NCBI GenBank assembly: GCA_041394705.1
Contig: JAWKHS010000018.1
Location: 1-64,000 of the forward strand
Direction: 5' to 3'
Source: Vicinamibacterales bacterium
GTDB lineage: Bacteria; Acidobacteriota; Vicinamibacteria; Vicinamibacterales; UBA2999
DNA length: 64,000 bases
Position numbers and translations under genes: made by a program. Below are positions 46,262 to 54,419 of the stretch, one piece after another. The notes beneath the pieces are model-generated. The model had not been told where the DNA came from. It made no database searches and saw only the letters and a list, made by a program, of their open reading frames with translations. The stretch's first letter is position 1. Every line of letters begins with the position of its first letter.

Positions 46262-47661
46262 TAGCGCTCGTGCGCAAGCAGTTCCCGCGCGAGCGCGATC
46301 CCTTCCTCCACCGTCCCCACCCCGCCATCGAGCTGGCGCTCGTAGACGGCGCGCAGGATCTCGCCCATGCCGGGGCCGGGCGCGACGCCGAGCGCCAGCA
46401 GGTGACGGCCGAGCAGGAGAGGTTTCGGCGCTTCGTGTTCGACGCCGAGGGAGCGGGCGCGTTCCAGGAACCACTCCATCGCGGAGCAGTCGAACGCGCC
46501 GGTGCGGCCGCGACAGTCGGCGCGCGCGAAGCGGACCAGGAGCTCCAGGTCCACTTTCGCGGCCAGCCGCCGGAAGGCGCCGTCCCGCAGGGTGTCCCGG
46601 GCCTTGTAGAACGCGCTGGGCCGCAGGTGCTCGGCCACCAGCGCCAGCACCTGGTGCCGGACGTCGAAGCCGTCCAGGCTATGGACGTTCAGGCGATCCA
46701 GGATCGCCGTCGCCGGCGCGATGCCGGCAGGCTCGTGGCCGGGCGAGCGCCACCGGCCGTCGATCATGGCGGTCGTGGCCGGCTTGCCCAGGTCGTGACA
46801 CACGGCGCCCAGCATCACGGCCGCCAGGCGCGGGCGGTCCAGGTCGCCGTTCAGCCGGCGCGCCTCGTCGATGACCAGGAGCGTGTGCGTCCAGACGTCT
46901 CCTTCCGGGTGCCACTCGGGATCCTGCGGGCAGTCGTAGAGCGGCACCATTTCCGGCAGCAGGCGCTCGACCACGCCGAGCTCGCGCGCGAGCGCGAAGC
47001 CGATCGACGGCCGCTCGGCCACGAGCAGCAGCTTCTCGAACTCCCCCCACAGCCGCTCGGCGGGCAGGTCGTCCAGGGGGATCGTGCGGCAGAGGCCGGC
47101 GGCCTCGTCGTCGAGCGTGCACTCGAAGCGCGCCGCGAACTGGAGGGCGCGCAGCACGCGAAGGCTGTCGTCGCCGAACGTGCGCGGGTCCACCACGCGG
47201 AGGCGCCTCGCCTCGAGATCGGATCGGCCGTCGAGTGGGTCCACGTACTCGCCCGTGAGCGGATCCCAGGACACGGCGTTGATCGTGAAGTCCCGCCGCC
47301 GGGCGGCGTCCTCGAAGGACATTCCCGGATCGCCCTCGACGGCGAAGGCCGTGTGCCCGCGGCCCTGCTTCGACTCGCGGCGGGGCAGCGCGACGTCGAT
47401 CGGCCCGAGCTTGAAGACCGGAAACGCGCGGCCCACCGGTTCGACGCGCCCGAGGGCGCCGAGCATGCCCGGCAGCTCGGCCTCCGGGATGCCGAAGACC
47501 TCCACGTCCACGTCCTTCGACGCCCGGCCCAGCAGCCGATCGCGAACGAAGCCGCCCACGACGAGCGCGCGCCCGCCGCGGCCGCGCGCGGCCCGGGCGA
47601 CGGCGATTGCCAGGTCGAGCGGCGCGGGAACGGCCGTCGCGGTGTCGGTCACGGCGTCCAT
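46261..47661 (-). CDS. cca: CCA-adding tRNA nucleotidyltransferase with HD domain
   Basis: This 466-residue enzyme has the class II nucleotidyltransferase head GGFVRDRLLGR followed by the D-x-D metal pair in KDVDVEVF, RRRDFTINA, and an RNA-binding helical region (RVLRALQFAARF). A C-terminal HD phosphohydrolase motif is CHDLGKP. It adds CCA to tRNA 3' ends, and the HD domain may remove phosphates. The poly(A) polymerase alternative is less likely given the HD domain. Confidence 0.9.
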   Translation of the reverse strand: MDAVTDTATAVPAPLDLAIAVARAARGRGGRALVVGGFVRDRLLGRASKDVDVEVFGIPEAELPGMLGALGRVEPVGRAFPVFKLGPIDVALPRRESKQGRGHTAFAVEGDPGMSFEDAARRRDFTINAVSWDPLTGEYVDPLDGRSDLEARRLRVVDPRTFGDDSLRVLRALQFAARFECTLDDEAAGLCRTIPLDDLPAERLWGEFEKLLLVAERPSIGFALARELGVVERLLPEMVPLYDCPQDPEWHPEGDVWTHTLLVIDEARRLNGDLDRPRLAAVMLGAVCHDLGKPATTAMIDGRWRSPGHEPAGIAPATAILDRLNVHSLDGFDVRHQVLALVAEHLRPSAFYKARDTLRDGAFRRLAAKVDLELLVRFARADCRGRTGAFDCSAMEWFLERARSLGVEHEAPKPLLLGRHLLALGVAPGPGMGEILRAVYERQLDGGVGTVEEGIALARELLAHER

Positions 47662-47701
47662 CGTACTCGCCCCTGCCGCGGCGGCGCCCGGCGGGCGCCG
47701 C

Positions 47702-47707
47702 TACAAT
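47702..47707 (+). promoter_or_regulatory. -10-like hexamer TACAAT
   Basis: TACAAT lies eight bases before the ATG at 47716, with no Shine-Dalgarno. Confidence 0.5.
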
Positions 47708-47715
47708 GCCGCGTG

Positions 47716-48864
47716 ATGGACACCGCCGAACGCCTGCTCTCGGATCTCGTCGCGATCGACTCGGTCAACCCCTCGCTGGTGCCGGGCGCGGCGGGCGAGG
47801 CCGCCGTCGCGCGGCGGCTCGTCGCGGAGTTCGAGGCGATCGGACTCACGGTGGACGTGCAGGAGGTGGCTCCCGGCCGTCCCAATGTGGTCGCGACGCT
47901 GGAGGGCCGCCGGCCCGGCCCGTCGTTGATGCTCTGCGGCCACATCGACACGGTGGGCGTGTCGGGGATGGCGGCGCCGTTCGATCCCGTCGTGACCGGC
48001 GGACGGTTGTACGGACGCGGATCCCAGGACATGAAGAGCGGCGTCGCCGCCATGATCGACGCCGTCCGCGCCGTGGCCCAGGGCGGGGGGCTCGACGCCG
48101 GATCGGTGATCGTGGCGTGCGTCGTCGACGAGGAGCACTCCAGCATCGGCGCCGACGCACTCGTGACGCGCTGGCGGGCCGACGCGGGCGTGGTCACCGA
48201 GCCGACGGACCTCGACATCGCCGTGTGCCACAAGGGCTTCGCGTGGGCCGAGGTGGCCACCACCGGCCGCGCCGCGCACGGCAGCCGGCCGGCCGACGGC
48301 GTGGACGCCATCGTGCACATGGGGCGTGTCCTCGCGGCGCTCGGCGAGCTCGACCGGCGTCTGCAGGCCGGGGCGCGGCACCCGAGGCTCGGGCCGGCCT
48401 CGCTCCACGCGTCGACCATCAGCGGCGGCCGCGAGCTGAGCAGCTATCCCGATCGCTGCACGCTGCAGGTGGAGCGCCGCACGCTGCCCGGGGAGCCGCT
48501 GGCGCAACTCGACGACGAGCTGCGCGACATCCTGGCCCGGTTGTCGGCGGAGGACGCCACGTTCTCTGCCGAGGCCAGGCCGCTCTTCGCACGGCCGCCC
48601 TACGCCATCGATCCGGCGCACCCGCTGCCCGGGCTCCTGGGCCGCGCCGCCGGCGACGCCGGGTGCCGCGCCGCCACCATCGGCATGAGCTTCTGGACCG
48701 ACGCCGCGGTGCTCGGCCAGGCCGGCATCCCGTCGGTGCTCTTCGGCCCGACCGGCGCCGGGCTCCACGGCGTGGAGGAATGGGTGGACCTGGCGAGCGT
48801 CCGGCAGTGCCGGGACGCCCTGGCGTCGCTCATCCGGGCCTGGTGCGCCGGCGGGCAGGCCTGA
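47716..48864 (+). CDS. M20-family metallopeptidase (ArgE/DapE-like)
   Basis: This 382-residue enzyme has the M20 metal site: CGHIDTV, GRGSQDMKSGVAAM and VVDEEHSS with the catalytic Glu-Glu, then VTEPTDL. A dimerisation insert follows (TTGRAAHGSRP), and a His in GAGLHGVEEW is the last ligand. It resembles acetylornithine deacetylase or succinyl-diaminopimelate desuccinylase, and which one it is cannot be decided here. Confidence 0.88.
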   Translation: MDTAERLLSDLVAIDSVNPSLVPGAAGEAAVARRLVAEFEAIGLTVDVQEVAPGRPNVVATLEGRRPGPSLMLCGHIDTVGVSGMAAPFDPVVTGGRLYGRGSQDMKSGVAAMIDAVRAVAQGGGLDAGSVIVACVVDEEHSSIGADALVTRWRADAGVVTEPTDLDIAVCHKGFAWAEVATTGRAAHGSRPADGVDAIVHMGRVLAALGELDRRLQAGARHPRLGPASLHASTISGGRELSSYPDRCTLQVERRTLPGEPLAQLDDELRDILARLSAEDATFSAEARPLFARPPYAIDPAHPLPGLLGRAAGDAGCRAATIGMSFWTDAAVLGQAGIPSVLFGPTGAGLHGVEEWVDLASVRQCRDALASLIRAWCAGGQA

Positions 48865-48877
48865 TCCGGACGGGACG

Positions 48878-49822
48878 CTAGTCGCGGTGGCGGTCGTGCC
48901 AGATGCCGCGCAGCACGAACCCCACGTTGGCCGGGCGCTCGCCGAGCCGCCGCATGAAGTACGGGAACCACTGCTTCCCGAACGGCACGTACACGCGCAC
49001 GGTGAAGCCCTCGGCCTTGAGCGCGGCCTGCAGGTCGCGCCGGATGCCGTAGAGCATCTGGAACTCGAAACGGTCGGGCCCGAGCCCGCGCTCGGCCGCC
49101 AGCGCCTTCACGCCCGCGATCATCGCGGGGTCGTGCGTGGCGAAGGCCGGGTACGGGTTCTGGTCCAGGAGGCGGCCCGCCAGCGCGAGGTACGCGGCGT
49201 TCACGTCCTCCATGCGGTGGTGGGCGACGGTCTTGGGCTCGCGGTAGGCACCCTTCACGAGCCGGATGCGCGCGCCGAGCGCGTTCAGGCGATCGACGTC
49301 GGCCGGGCTCCTGAGCAGGCACGACTGGATGACGGTGCCCACGTCGCGGTGCCCGAGCGACCACAGCGTCTCGACGATCTCGACCGTCGCCTCGGTGTGG
49401 CGCGAGCTCTCCATGTCGATGCGGACGAAGAAGTCGTGCGGCGCCGCCGCCTGGAGGATCCGCCGGAGGTTGTCCACGGCGGTCGCCCGATCGACGTCCA
49501 GCCCGATCTGCGTGAGCTTGAGCGACACGTTGCGCTCGACGCCGCCGGCCACCACGCGGTCCACGAGGACGCCGTACTCGCGCGTGGCCGCGTCCGCCAG
49601 TTCCAGCGTGGCCACGCTCTCGCCCAGGAAGTCCAGCGAGGTCCGGTACCCGCGGGCCGCCAGCGTGCGGCAGGCCGTCATCGCCTCGTCGGTCGTCTCG
49701 CCCGCGATGAACCGGCGCGCGAAGCCGTAGCCGGGCGCCATCCCGTAGCGCGACGCCAGGCGCTGCAGGACGCCGAGGCGGGCGAGCCCGTGGAAGATCG
49801 CCTTCGAGGTGGCGGCGAGCAT
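48878..49822 (-). CDS. Proline dehydrogenase (PRODH)
   Basis: This 314-residue monofunctional PRODH has the TIM-barrel and FAD-binding segments NVSLKLTQIGLD, FVRIDMESS, IRLVKGAYREPK and the substrate-binding YVPFGKQWFPYFMRRLGER (described in part). It oxidises proline to pyrroline-5-carboxylate and passes electrons to the quinone pool. It is the last gene of a four-gene minus-strand operon. Nothing else in the operon is a proline pathway gene. Confidence 0.9.
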   Translation of the reverse strand: MLAATSKAIFHGLARLGVLQRLASRYGMAPGYGFARRFIAGETTDEAMTACRTLAARGYRTSLDFLGESVATLELADAATREYGVLVDRVVAGGVERNVSLKLTQIGLDVDRATAVDNLRRILQAAAPHDFFVRIDMESSRHTEATVEIVETLWSLGHRDVGTVIQSCLLRSPADVDRLNALGARIRLVKGAYREPKTVAHHRMEDVNAAYLALAGRLLDQNPYPAFATHDPAMIAGVKALAAERGLGPDRFEFQMLYGIRRDLQAALKAEGFTVRVYVPFGKQWFPYFMRRLGERPANVGFVLRGIWHDRHRD

Positions 49823-49844
49823 CGCGAGGCGCGGCTCCCGGCCG

Positions 49845-50969
49845 TCAGGCCGTTCTCGCGGGCTCCGGCAGGAGGTGATCGATCGTCCGCGCGTAGTAGC
49901 GCAGCAGGTTGCGGTCGCGCACGCGGAAGCGCCCGTCGTCCCGGGCGATGATGCCGCGATCCTCGAGCGGTCCGGCGGCGGCCGCGATCACCTCGGCCGG
50001 CGTCTTCGCGTCGAGGTTGGCGCGGATGCCGTTCAGCGCATCGAGCAGCCCGCCGATGCGGTCCGCGAGCTCGTCGTCGGTCATCGCCGGGCCCATCGCC
50101 GCGGCCATGAGGGCCGTCGGGAGCACCTTCAGCTGCCGGCCGATCCGCGTCATCACCATGTGGCCCAGGTCGGCCACCGAACGGCGCGAGTCGGCCTGGA
50201 AGTCGTCGACCGGGATCGGATCGCCGAACGTGACGAACGCCCGGCTGCGGTAGCCCACGGCGTAGCGGACCATCTCGGCCACCTCGCGGCTGAAGGCCCG
50301 CTGCGAGCGCTTGACCTTCTGGCGGGCCAGCACGTGGTCCTCGAGCACGAGGTCGTAGGCGATGGCCACCGGCACGATGACCAGCTGCGGATGGGATGCC
50401 TGGAGGCACGCCGCGAAGAGGCCCATCTTGGGCGATTTCATCTCGCCGCTGTACGAACGCCCGCCCTCCGGGTAGAAGAAGAAATCGTGGGTCTTGAGCA
50501 GCTCCGCCACGTAGGCCTTCAGCGTGATGTGGTACGCCGGGTCCTTCGTGTTGCGCCGGATGGGGAGGGCGCCGGTGACGTGGCGGTGGATGAGGCCCAG
50601 CGGGCCGCCGAACAGGTTGATGCCCGCGGCGATGATCGGCGGCCGCAGTCCGGCGTCGTCCAGCGCCAGCAGCTCCAGCAGGTAGTCCATGTGGCTGCGG
50701 TGGTTCGACGCGTAGATGACGCGGCAGCCGCGCGCGACGGCGGCCTTCGGGATGTCCACCCGCTCGTCGGTCCGGTCGAGCTTGCGGAGGATGGGGTAGA
50801 GCGGGTACTCCAGCGCCCGGTACAGCTCGTAGCGCTGCGTCGTCCGCAGCTCGTCCAGGTACGACGTCACCCGGGCGCGCGCCTCGCTGCCCGTCACCCC
50901 GTGGCTGCCCTCGAGGTACTTTGCCACTTCCTCGCGGGCGAAGACGGCCTCGGCGATGGCGTCGCTCAT
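49845..50969 (-). CDS. 1-acyl-glycerol-phosphate acyltransferase (PlsB/PlsC-like)
   Basis: This 374-residue acyltransferase has the H-x4-D catalytic motif NHRSHMDYL and the substrate motif FFYPEGGRSYSGE, placing it in the PlsB-type glycerol-phosphate acyltransferase family. It makes lysophosphatidate or phosphatidate for membrane lipids. Its ATG (50969) overlaps the upstream TGA as ATGA, so translation is coupled to the isocitrate dehydrogenase gene. A charged helical tail after residue 280 has no known role. Confidence 0.87.
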   Translation of the reverse strand: MSDAIAEAVFAREEVAKYLEGSHGVTGSEARARVTSYLDELRTTQRYELYRALEYPLYPILRKLDRTDERVDIPKAAVARGCRVIYASNHRSHMDYLLELLALDDAGLRPPIIAAGINLFGGPLGLIHRHVTGALPIRRNTKDPAYHITLKAYVAELLKTHDFFFYPEGGRSYSGEMKSPKMGLFAACLQASHPQLVIVPVAIAYDLVLEDHVLARQKVKRSQRAFSREVAEMVRYAVGYRSRAFVTFGDPIPVDDFQADSRRSVADLGHMVMTRIGRQLKVLPTALMAAAMGPAMTDDELADRIGGLLDALNGIRANLDAKTPAEVIAAAAGPLEDRGIIARDDGRFRVRDRNLLRYYARTIDHLLPEPARTA

Positions 50970-51979
50970 GGGCGCGCGGTCTCCATCGCGCGGCAGATGG
51001 CGTCGGCGAACTCCGTGGTCGTCGCCGTGCCGCCGATGTCGCGCGTGCGCACCGCGCCGGCGAGCACCGTCGTCACCGCCGTGCTCACGCGCTCGGCGAC
51101 GGCGTCCTCCTGCAGGTGGTGCAGCATCAGCACGCCGGACAGCAGGAGCGCGAGCGGGTTGGCCACGTTCTGGCCGGCGATGTCCGGCGCGCTGCCGTGC
51201 ACGGCCTCGAAGACGCCCACGCCGTCGGCGCCGAGGTTGGCCGCCGGCACCACGCCCAGGCCGCCGACCAGCCCCGCGCACAGGTCCGACACGATGTCGC
51301 CGTACAGGTTCGGCAGCAGCAGCACGTCGAACTTCTCCGGCGCCATCACGAGCTGCATGCAGGCGGCGTCCACGATGCGCTCGTCGTACTGGATGTCCGG
51401 GAATTCCTTCGCCACCTTGCGCGCGCAGTCGATGAAGAGCCCGTCGCCGAGCTTCATGATGTTCGCCTTGTGCACCGAGGTGACGCGCCGGCGCTTGTGG
51501 CGGACGGCATGGGCGAAGGCGAAGCGGGCGATCCGGGTCGAGGCCGCCTCGCTGATGATCTTCAGGCTCTCGACCACGCCGGGCACGACGACGTGCTCGA
51601 GGCCGGCGTAGAGATCCTCGGTGTTCTCGCGCACGATCACGAGGTCCACGCCGCTGTAGCGCGACGCCACGTTCGGCAGGTTCCACACCGGGCGGAGGTT
51701 GGCGTACAGCTCGAGCGCCTTCCGGAGCCCGACGTTGACGCTGGTGAAGCCCTCGCCGATCGGCGTCGTGATGGGGCCCTTGAGGGCGGTCTTCGTCTTG
51801 CGGATCGAGGCGAGGAGAGGCTCCGGCAGCGTCGTGCCGTGCGCGGCGAGCGCGCCGGCCCCGGCGTCGAAGGTCTCCCACGTGGCCTGCAGGCCGGCGG
51901 CCTCCAGCACCTGGACGACGGCGCGGGTGACTTCGGGCCCGATCCCGTCTCCTGGAACGAGCGTGATGGCGTGTGTCAT
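50966..51979 (-). CDS. NAD-type isocitrate/isopropylmalate-family dehydrogenase
   Basis: This 337-residue decarboxylating dehydrogenase has LVPGDGIGPEV, VRENTEDLYAG and YGDIVSDLCAG. The segment FTSVNVGLRKALELYANLRP carries S-x-N-x2-R, the isocitrate-binding pattern, so I favour NAD-dependent isocitrate dehydrogenase over isopropylmalate dehydrogenase. It follows the DUF4149 gene by eight bases. Confidence 0.85.
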   Translation of the reverse strand: MTHAITLVPGDGIGPEVTRAVVQVLEAAGLQATWETFDAGAGALAAHGTTLPEPLLASIRKTKTALKGPITTPIGEGFTSVNVGLRKALELYANLRPVWNLPNVASRYSGVDLVIVRENTEDLYAGLEHVVVPGVVESLKIISEAASTRIARFAFAHAVRHKRRRVTSVHKANIMKLGDGLFIDCARKVAKEFPDIQYDERIVDAACMQLVMAPEKFDVLLLPNLYGDIVSDLCAGLVGGLGVVPAANLGADGVGVFEAVHGSAPDIAGQNVANPLALLLSGVLMLHHLQEDAVAERVSTAVTTVLAGAVRTRDIGGTATTTEFADAICRAMETARP

Positions 51980-51987
51980 TGCGGGGT

Positions 51988-52476
51988 CTATTCTCGCGCT
52001 TCCCAGGCCGCCACGACGATACCGGCGAGGGCGATGGCGGTCACGAGCGCCGTGGACCGGCTGTGCAGGAGGTCGAAGCGCACGCGCCGGGGGTCGTCGG
52101 GAGCCACGGTCGCCATCGGGGCCGAGATCTCGCGCCGGAGGCTTTCGGCTTCCGGCAGGAGGATGTGGGCGGTGTAGGCGTTGGCGAGGAGCATGGCGCC
52201 GAGCAGGCCCACCCGGATGCCGTAGCTGAGGGGCTTGGGGCCCAGGAGCCGCAGCACGGTGAGGGTCACCAGCATGACGGCGCCGGCGACCTCGCCGGCC
52301 GTCAGGATCCGCCGGAGCACCTCGCCGAAGGTCGCGCCCGCCAGCACGCGGCCGGCCGCGCCGGCCTGGGCCTGGAGGACGCCGAAAATCGACGGCGCCA
52401 CGAACGCGCCGGCCGCCACCAGTCCGCCGATCCACACGACCAGCGCCAGCACATACGCGTAGCGCAACGCGACCAT
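51988..52476 (-). CDS. DUF4149 membrane protein
   Basis: This 162-residue protein has four likely transmembrane helices (YVLALVVWIGGLVAAGAFV; AGAVMLVTLTVLRLLG; VGLLGAMLLANAYTA; ALVTAIALAGIVVAAW) and matches the DUF4149 family of unknown function. It is first in the operon, and a TAGAAT hexamer sits six bases before its ATG. Confidence 0.8.
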   Translation of the reverse strand: MVALRYAYVLALVVWIGGLVAAGAFVAPSIFGVLQAQAGAAGRVLAGATFGEVLRRILTAGEVAGAVMLVTLTVLRLLGPKPLSYGIRVGLLGAMLLANAYTAHILLPEAESLRREISAPMATVAPDDPRRVRFDLLHSRSTALVTAIALAGIVVAAWEARE

Positions 52477-52482
52477 CGCCTC

Positions 52483-52488
52483 ATTCTA
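52483..52488 (-). promoter_or_regulatory. -10-like hexamer TAGAAT of the DUF4149 operon
   Basis: On the minus strand TAGAAT lies six bases before the ATG at 52476. Confidence 0.5.
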
Positions 52489-52541
52489 ACGGTCCTGACA
52501 GGCGCCGCGCCCGGTCATTGCCCGCGTCCGGAGGCGGCTGC

Positions 52542-52558
52542 TACACTCCGCCCGGAGG
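52542..52558 (+). promoter_or_regulatory. -10-like TACACT and Shine-Dalgarno GGAGG of transketolase
   Basis: TACACT (52542-52547) is followed by GGAGG (52554-52558), seven bases before the GTG at 52566. The Shine-Dalgarno decides this start against the upstream ATG at 52518. Confidence 0.6.
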
Positions 52559-52565
52559 ATTTCGC

Positions 52566-54419
52566 GTGAGTGTTGAGACGTCCCGTGTCGTGCCCGTCCT
52601 GAGGAACATCGCGACACGGCTGCGCATCGAGTCGATTCGTGCCACCTCGGAGGCCGGCAGCGGGCACCCCACGACCTGCATGTCCGCGGCCGACATGGTG
52701 GCGGCCCTGTTCTTCGCCGAGATGCGCTACGACCCGGCCGATCCCCAGCACGAGCACGCCGACCGCTTCGTGCTCTCGAAGGGCCACGCCGCGCCCCTCC
52801 TGTACGCGGCCTGGGCGGAAGCGGGCTACGTCCCCCGCGAACGCCTGCTGGACCTGCGCACGTTCACGTCCGATCTCGAAGGCCATCCCACCCCCCGCCT
52901 GCCGTTCGTGGACGTCGCCACGGGCTCGCTCGGCCAGGGCCTGGCGGCCGGCGTGGGCATCGCCCTCAACGCGCGCCGGCTCGGCTCGGACTACCGCACC
53001 TACGTGCTGATGGGCGACGGCGAGTCGGCCGAGGGCTCGGTCTGGGAGGCGGCCACCGCGGCCGAGCACTTCGGCCTCGACACCCTCGTGGGCCTGACCG
53101 ACGTCAATGCCCTGGGCCAGAGCCGGGCCACGCAGTTCGGTCACGACATGGCGGCCTTCGAGCGGCGCTGGACGGCGTTCGGGTGGCACGCGATCGTGAT
53201 CGACGGCCACGACATGACGGCGATTCTCGCCGCCCTCGCCGAGGCCCGCGCCACGCGCGGCCGGCCCACGATGATCCTGGCCCGGACGGACAAGGGGCAC
53301 GGCGTGGCGTCCCTGGCCGGACAGCCGAACTGGCACGGCAAGGCCCTGAAGAAGGGCGAGGAGATGGAGCGCGCCATCGCCGAGCTCGAGCGCCAGTTCG
53401 TGCCCGAGCCCGCCGGCGCCGGGATCGTCATCCCGCGCCCCTCCGGCCCCGCCCGCGTGGCCGTGACGCCGGCCGCCGTCGCCCCGCCCGCCTACACGCT
53501 CGGCGAGCAGGTGGCCACGCGCGAGGCCTACGGGACGGCCATCGCCAAGCTCGGCGACGCCGACCCGCGCGTCGTCGCGCTCGACGCCGACGTGAAGAAC
53601 TCCACCTTCAGCGAGCGCTTCGAGGCGAGGCACCCCGAGCGCTTCTACCAGATGTTCATCGCGGAACAGGCCATGGTCGGCGCGGCCATGGGCCTGGCCA
53701 GCCGTGGCGCCATCCCGTTCCCGTCGACCTTCGCGGCGTTCCTCTCGCGGGCGGCGGACTTCATCCGCATGGCCGCCATCAGCGGCGTGAACGTGAAGCT
53801 GGCCGGTTCGCACGCCGGCGTCTCCATCGGCGAGGACGGCCCGTCGCAGATGGCGCTCGAGGATCTCGCCATGATGGCGGCCGAGCCGAACGTCACCGTG
53901 CTCTACCCGAGCGACGCGGTGTCGGCCGAGCGCCTCGTGGCGGCCGCCGCGTACCACGCGGGCCCCGTCTACATCCGCACGTCGCGGCCGAAGACGCCCG
54001 TCATCTACGCCAACGACGCGGCCTTCGCGATCGGCGGCTCCACGGTGCTGCGCGAGAGCGCGAACGACGTGGCCACGGTGTTCGGCGCCGGCATCACGCT
54101 GTTCGAGGCGCTCGGCGCCCACGACATCCTGGCCAGGGAGGGCATCGCGCTCAGGGTCGTGGACACCTACTCGATCCAGCCGATCGATGCCGCCACCGTC
54201 CTGCGGTGCGCGCGCGAGACGGGCCGGGTCATCACCGTCGAGGATCACTACGCCGTCGGCGGGCTCGGCGACGCCGTGGCCCGGGCGGCCGCCCCGGCCG
54301 GCGCCGTGGTGACGCGGCTGGCCGTGGACCGGATCCCCCGGAGCGGGACGCCGACCGAGCTGATCGACGTCTACGGGCTCTCGGCGCGGGCCATTGCCGC
54401 CGCCGTGCGCGGGCAGTGA
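52566..54419 (+). CDS. tkt: Transketolase
   Basis: This 617-residue thiamine-diphosphate enzyme has the N-terminal GSGHPTTCMSAAD and SKGHAAPLLYA, the ThDP/Mg motif GDGESAEGSVWEAA, and pyrimidine-domain segments FIAEQAMVGAAMGLAS with the activating Glu and GSHAGVSIGEDGPSQM. It transfers two-carbon units in the non-oxidative pentose phosphate pathway. Length and layout match full-length transketolases of the animal-type short form. Confidence 0.9.
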   Translation: MSVETSRVVPVLRNIATRLRIESIRATSEAGSGHPTTCMSAADMVAALFFAEMRYDPADPQHEHADRFVLSKGHAAPLLYAAWAEAGYVPRERLLDLRTFTSDLEGHPTPRLPFVDVATGSLGQGLAAGVGIALNARRLGSDYRTYVLMGDGESAEGSVWEAATAAEHFGLDTLVGLTDVNALGQSRATQFGHDMAAFERRWTAFGWHAIVIDGHDMTAILAALAEARATRGRPTMILARTDKGHGVASLAGQPNWHGKALKKGEEMERAIAELERQFVPEPAGAGIVIPRPSGPARVAVTPAAVAPPAYTLGEQVATREAYGTAIAKLGDADPRVVALDADVKNSTFSERFEARHPERFYQMFIAEQAMVGAAMGLASRGAIPFPSTFAAFLSRAADFIRMAAISGVNVKLAGSHAGVSIGEDGPSQMALEDLAMMAAEPNVTVLYPSDAVSAERLVAAAAYHAGPVYIRTSRPKTPVIYANDAAFAIGGSTVLRESANDVATVFGAGITLFEALGAHDILAREGIALRVVDTYSIQPIDAATVLRCARETGRVITVEDHYAVGGLGDAVARAAAPAGAVVTRLAVDRIPRSGTPTELIDVYGLSARAIAAAVRGQ

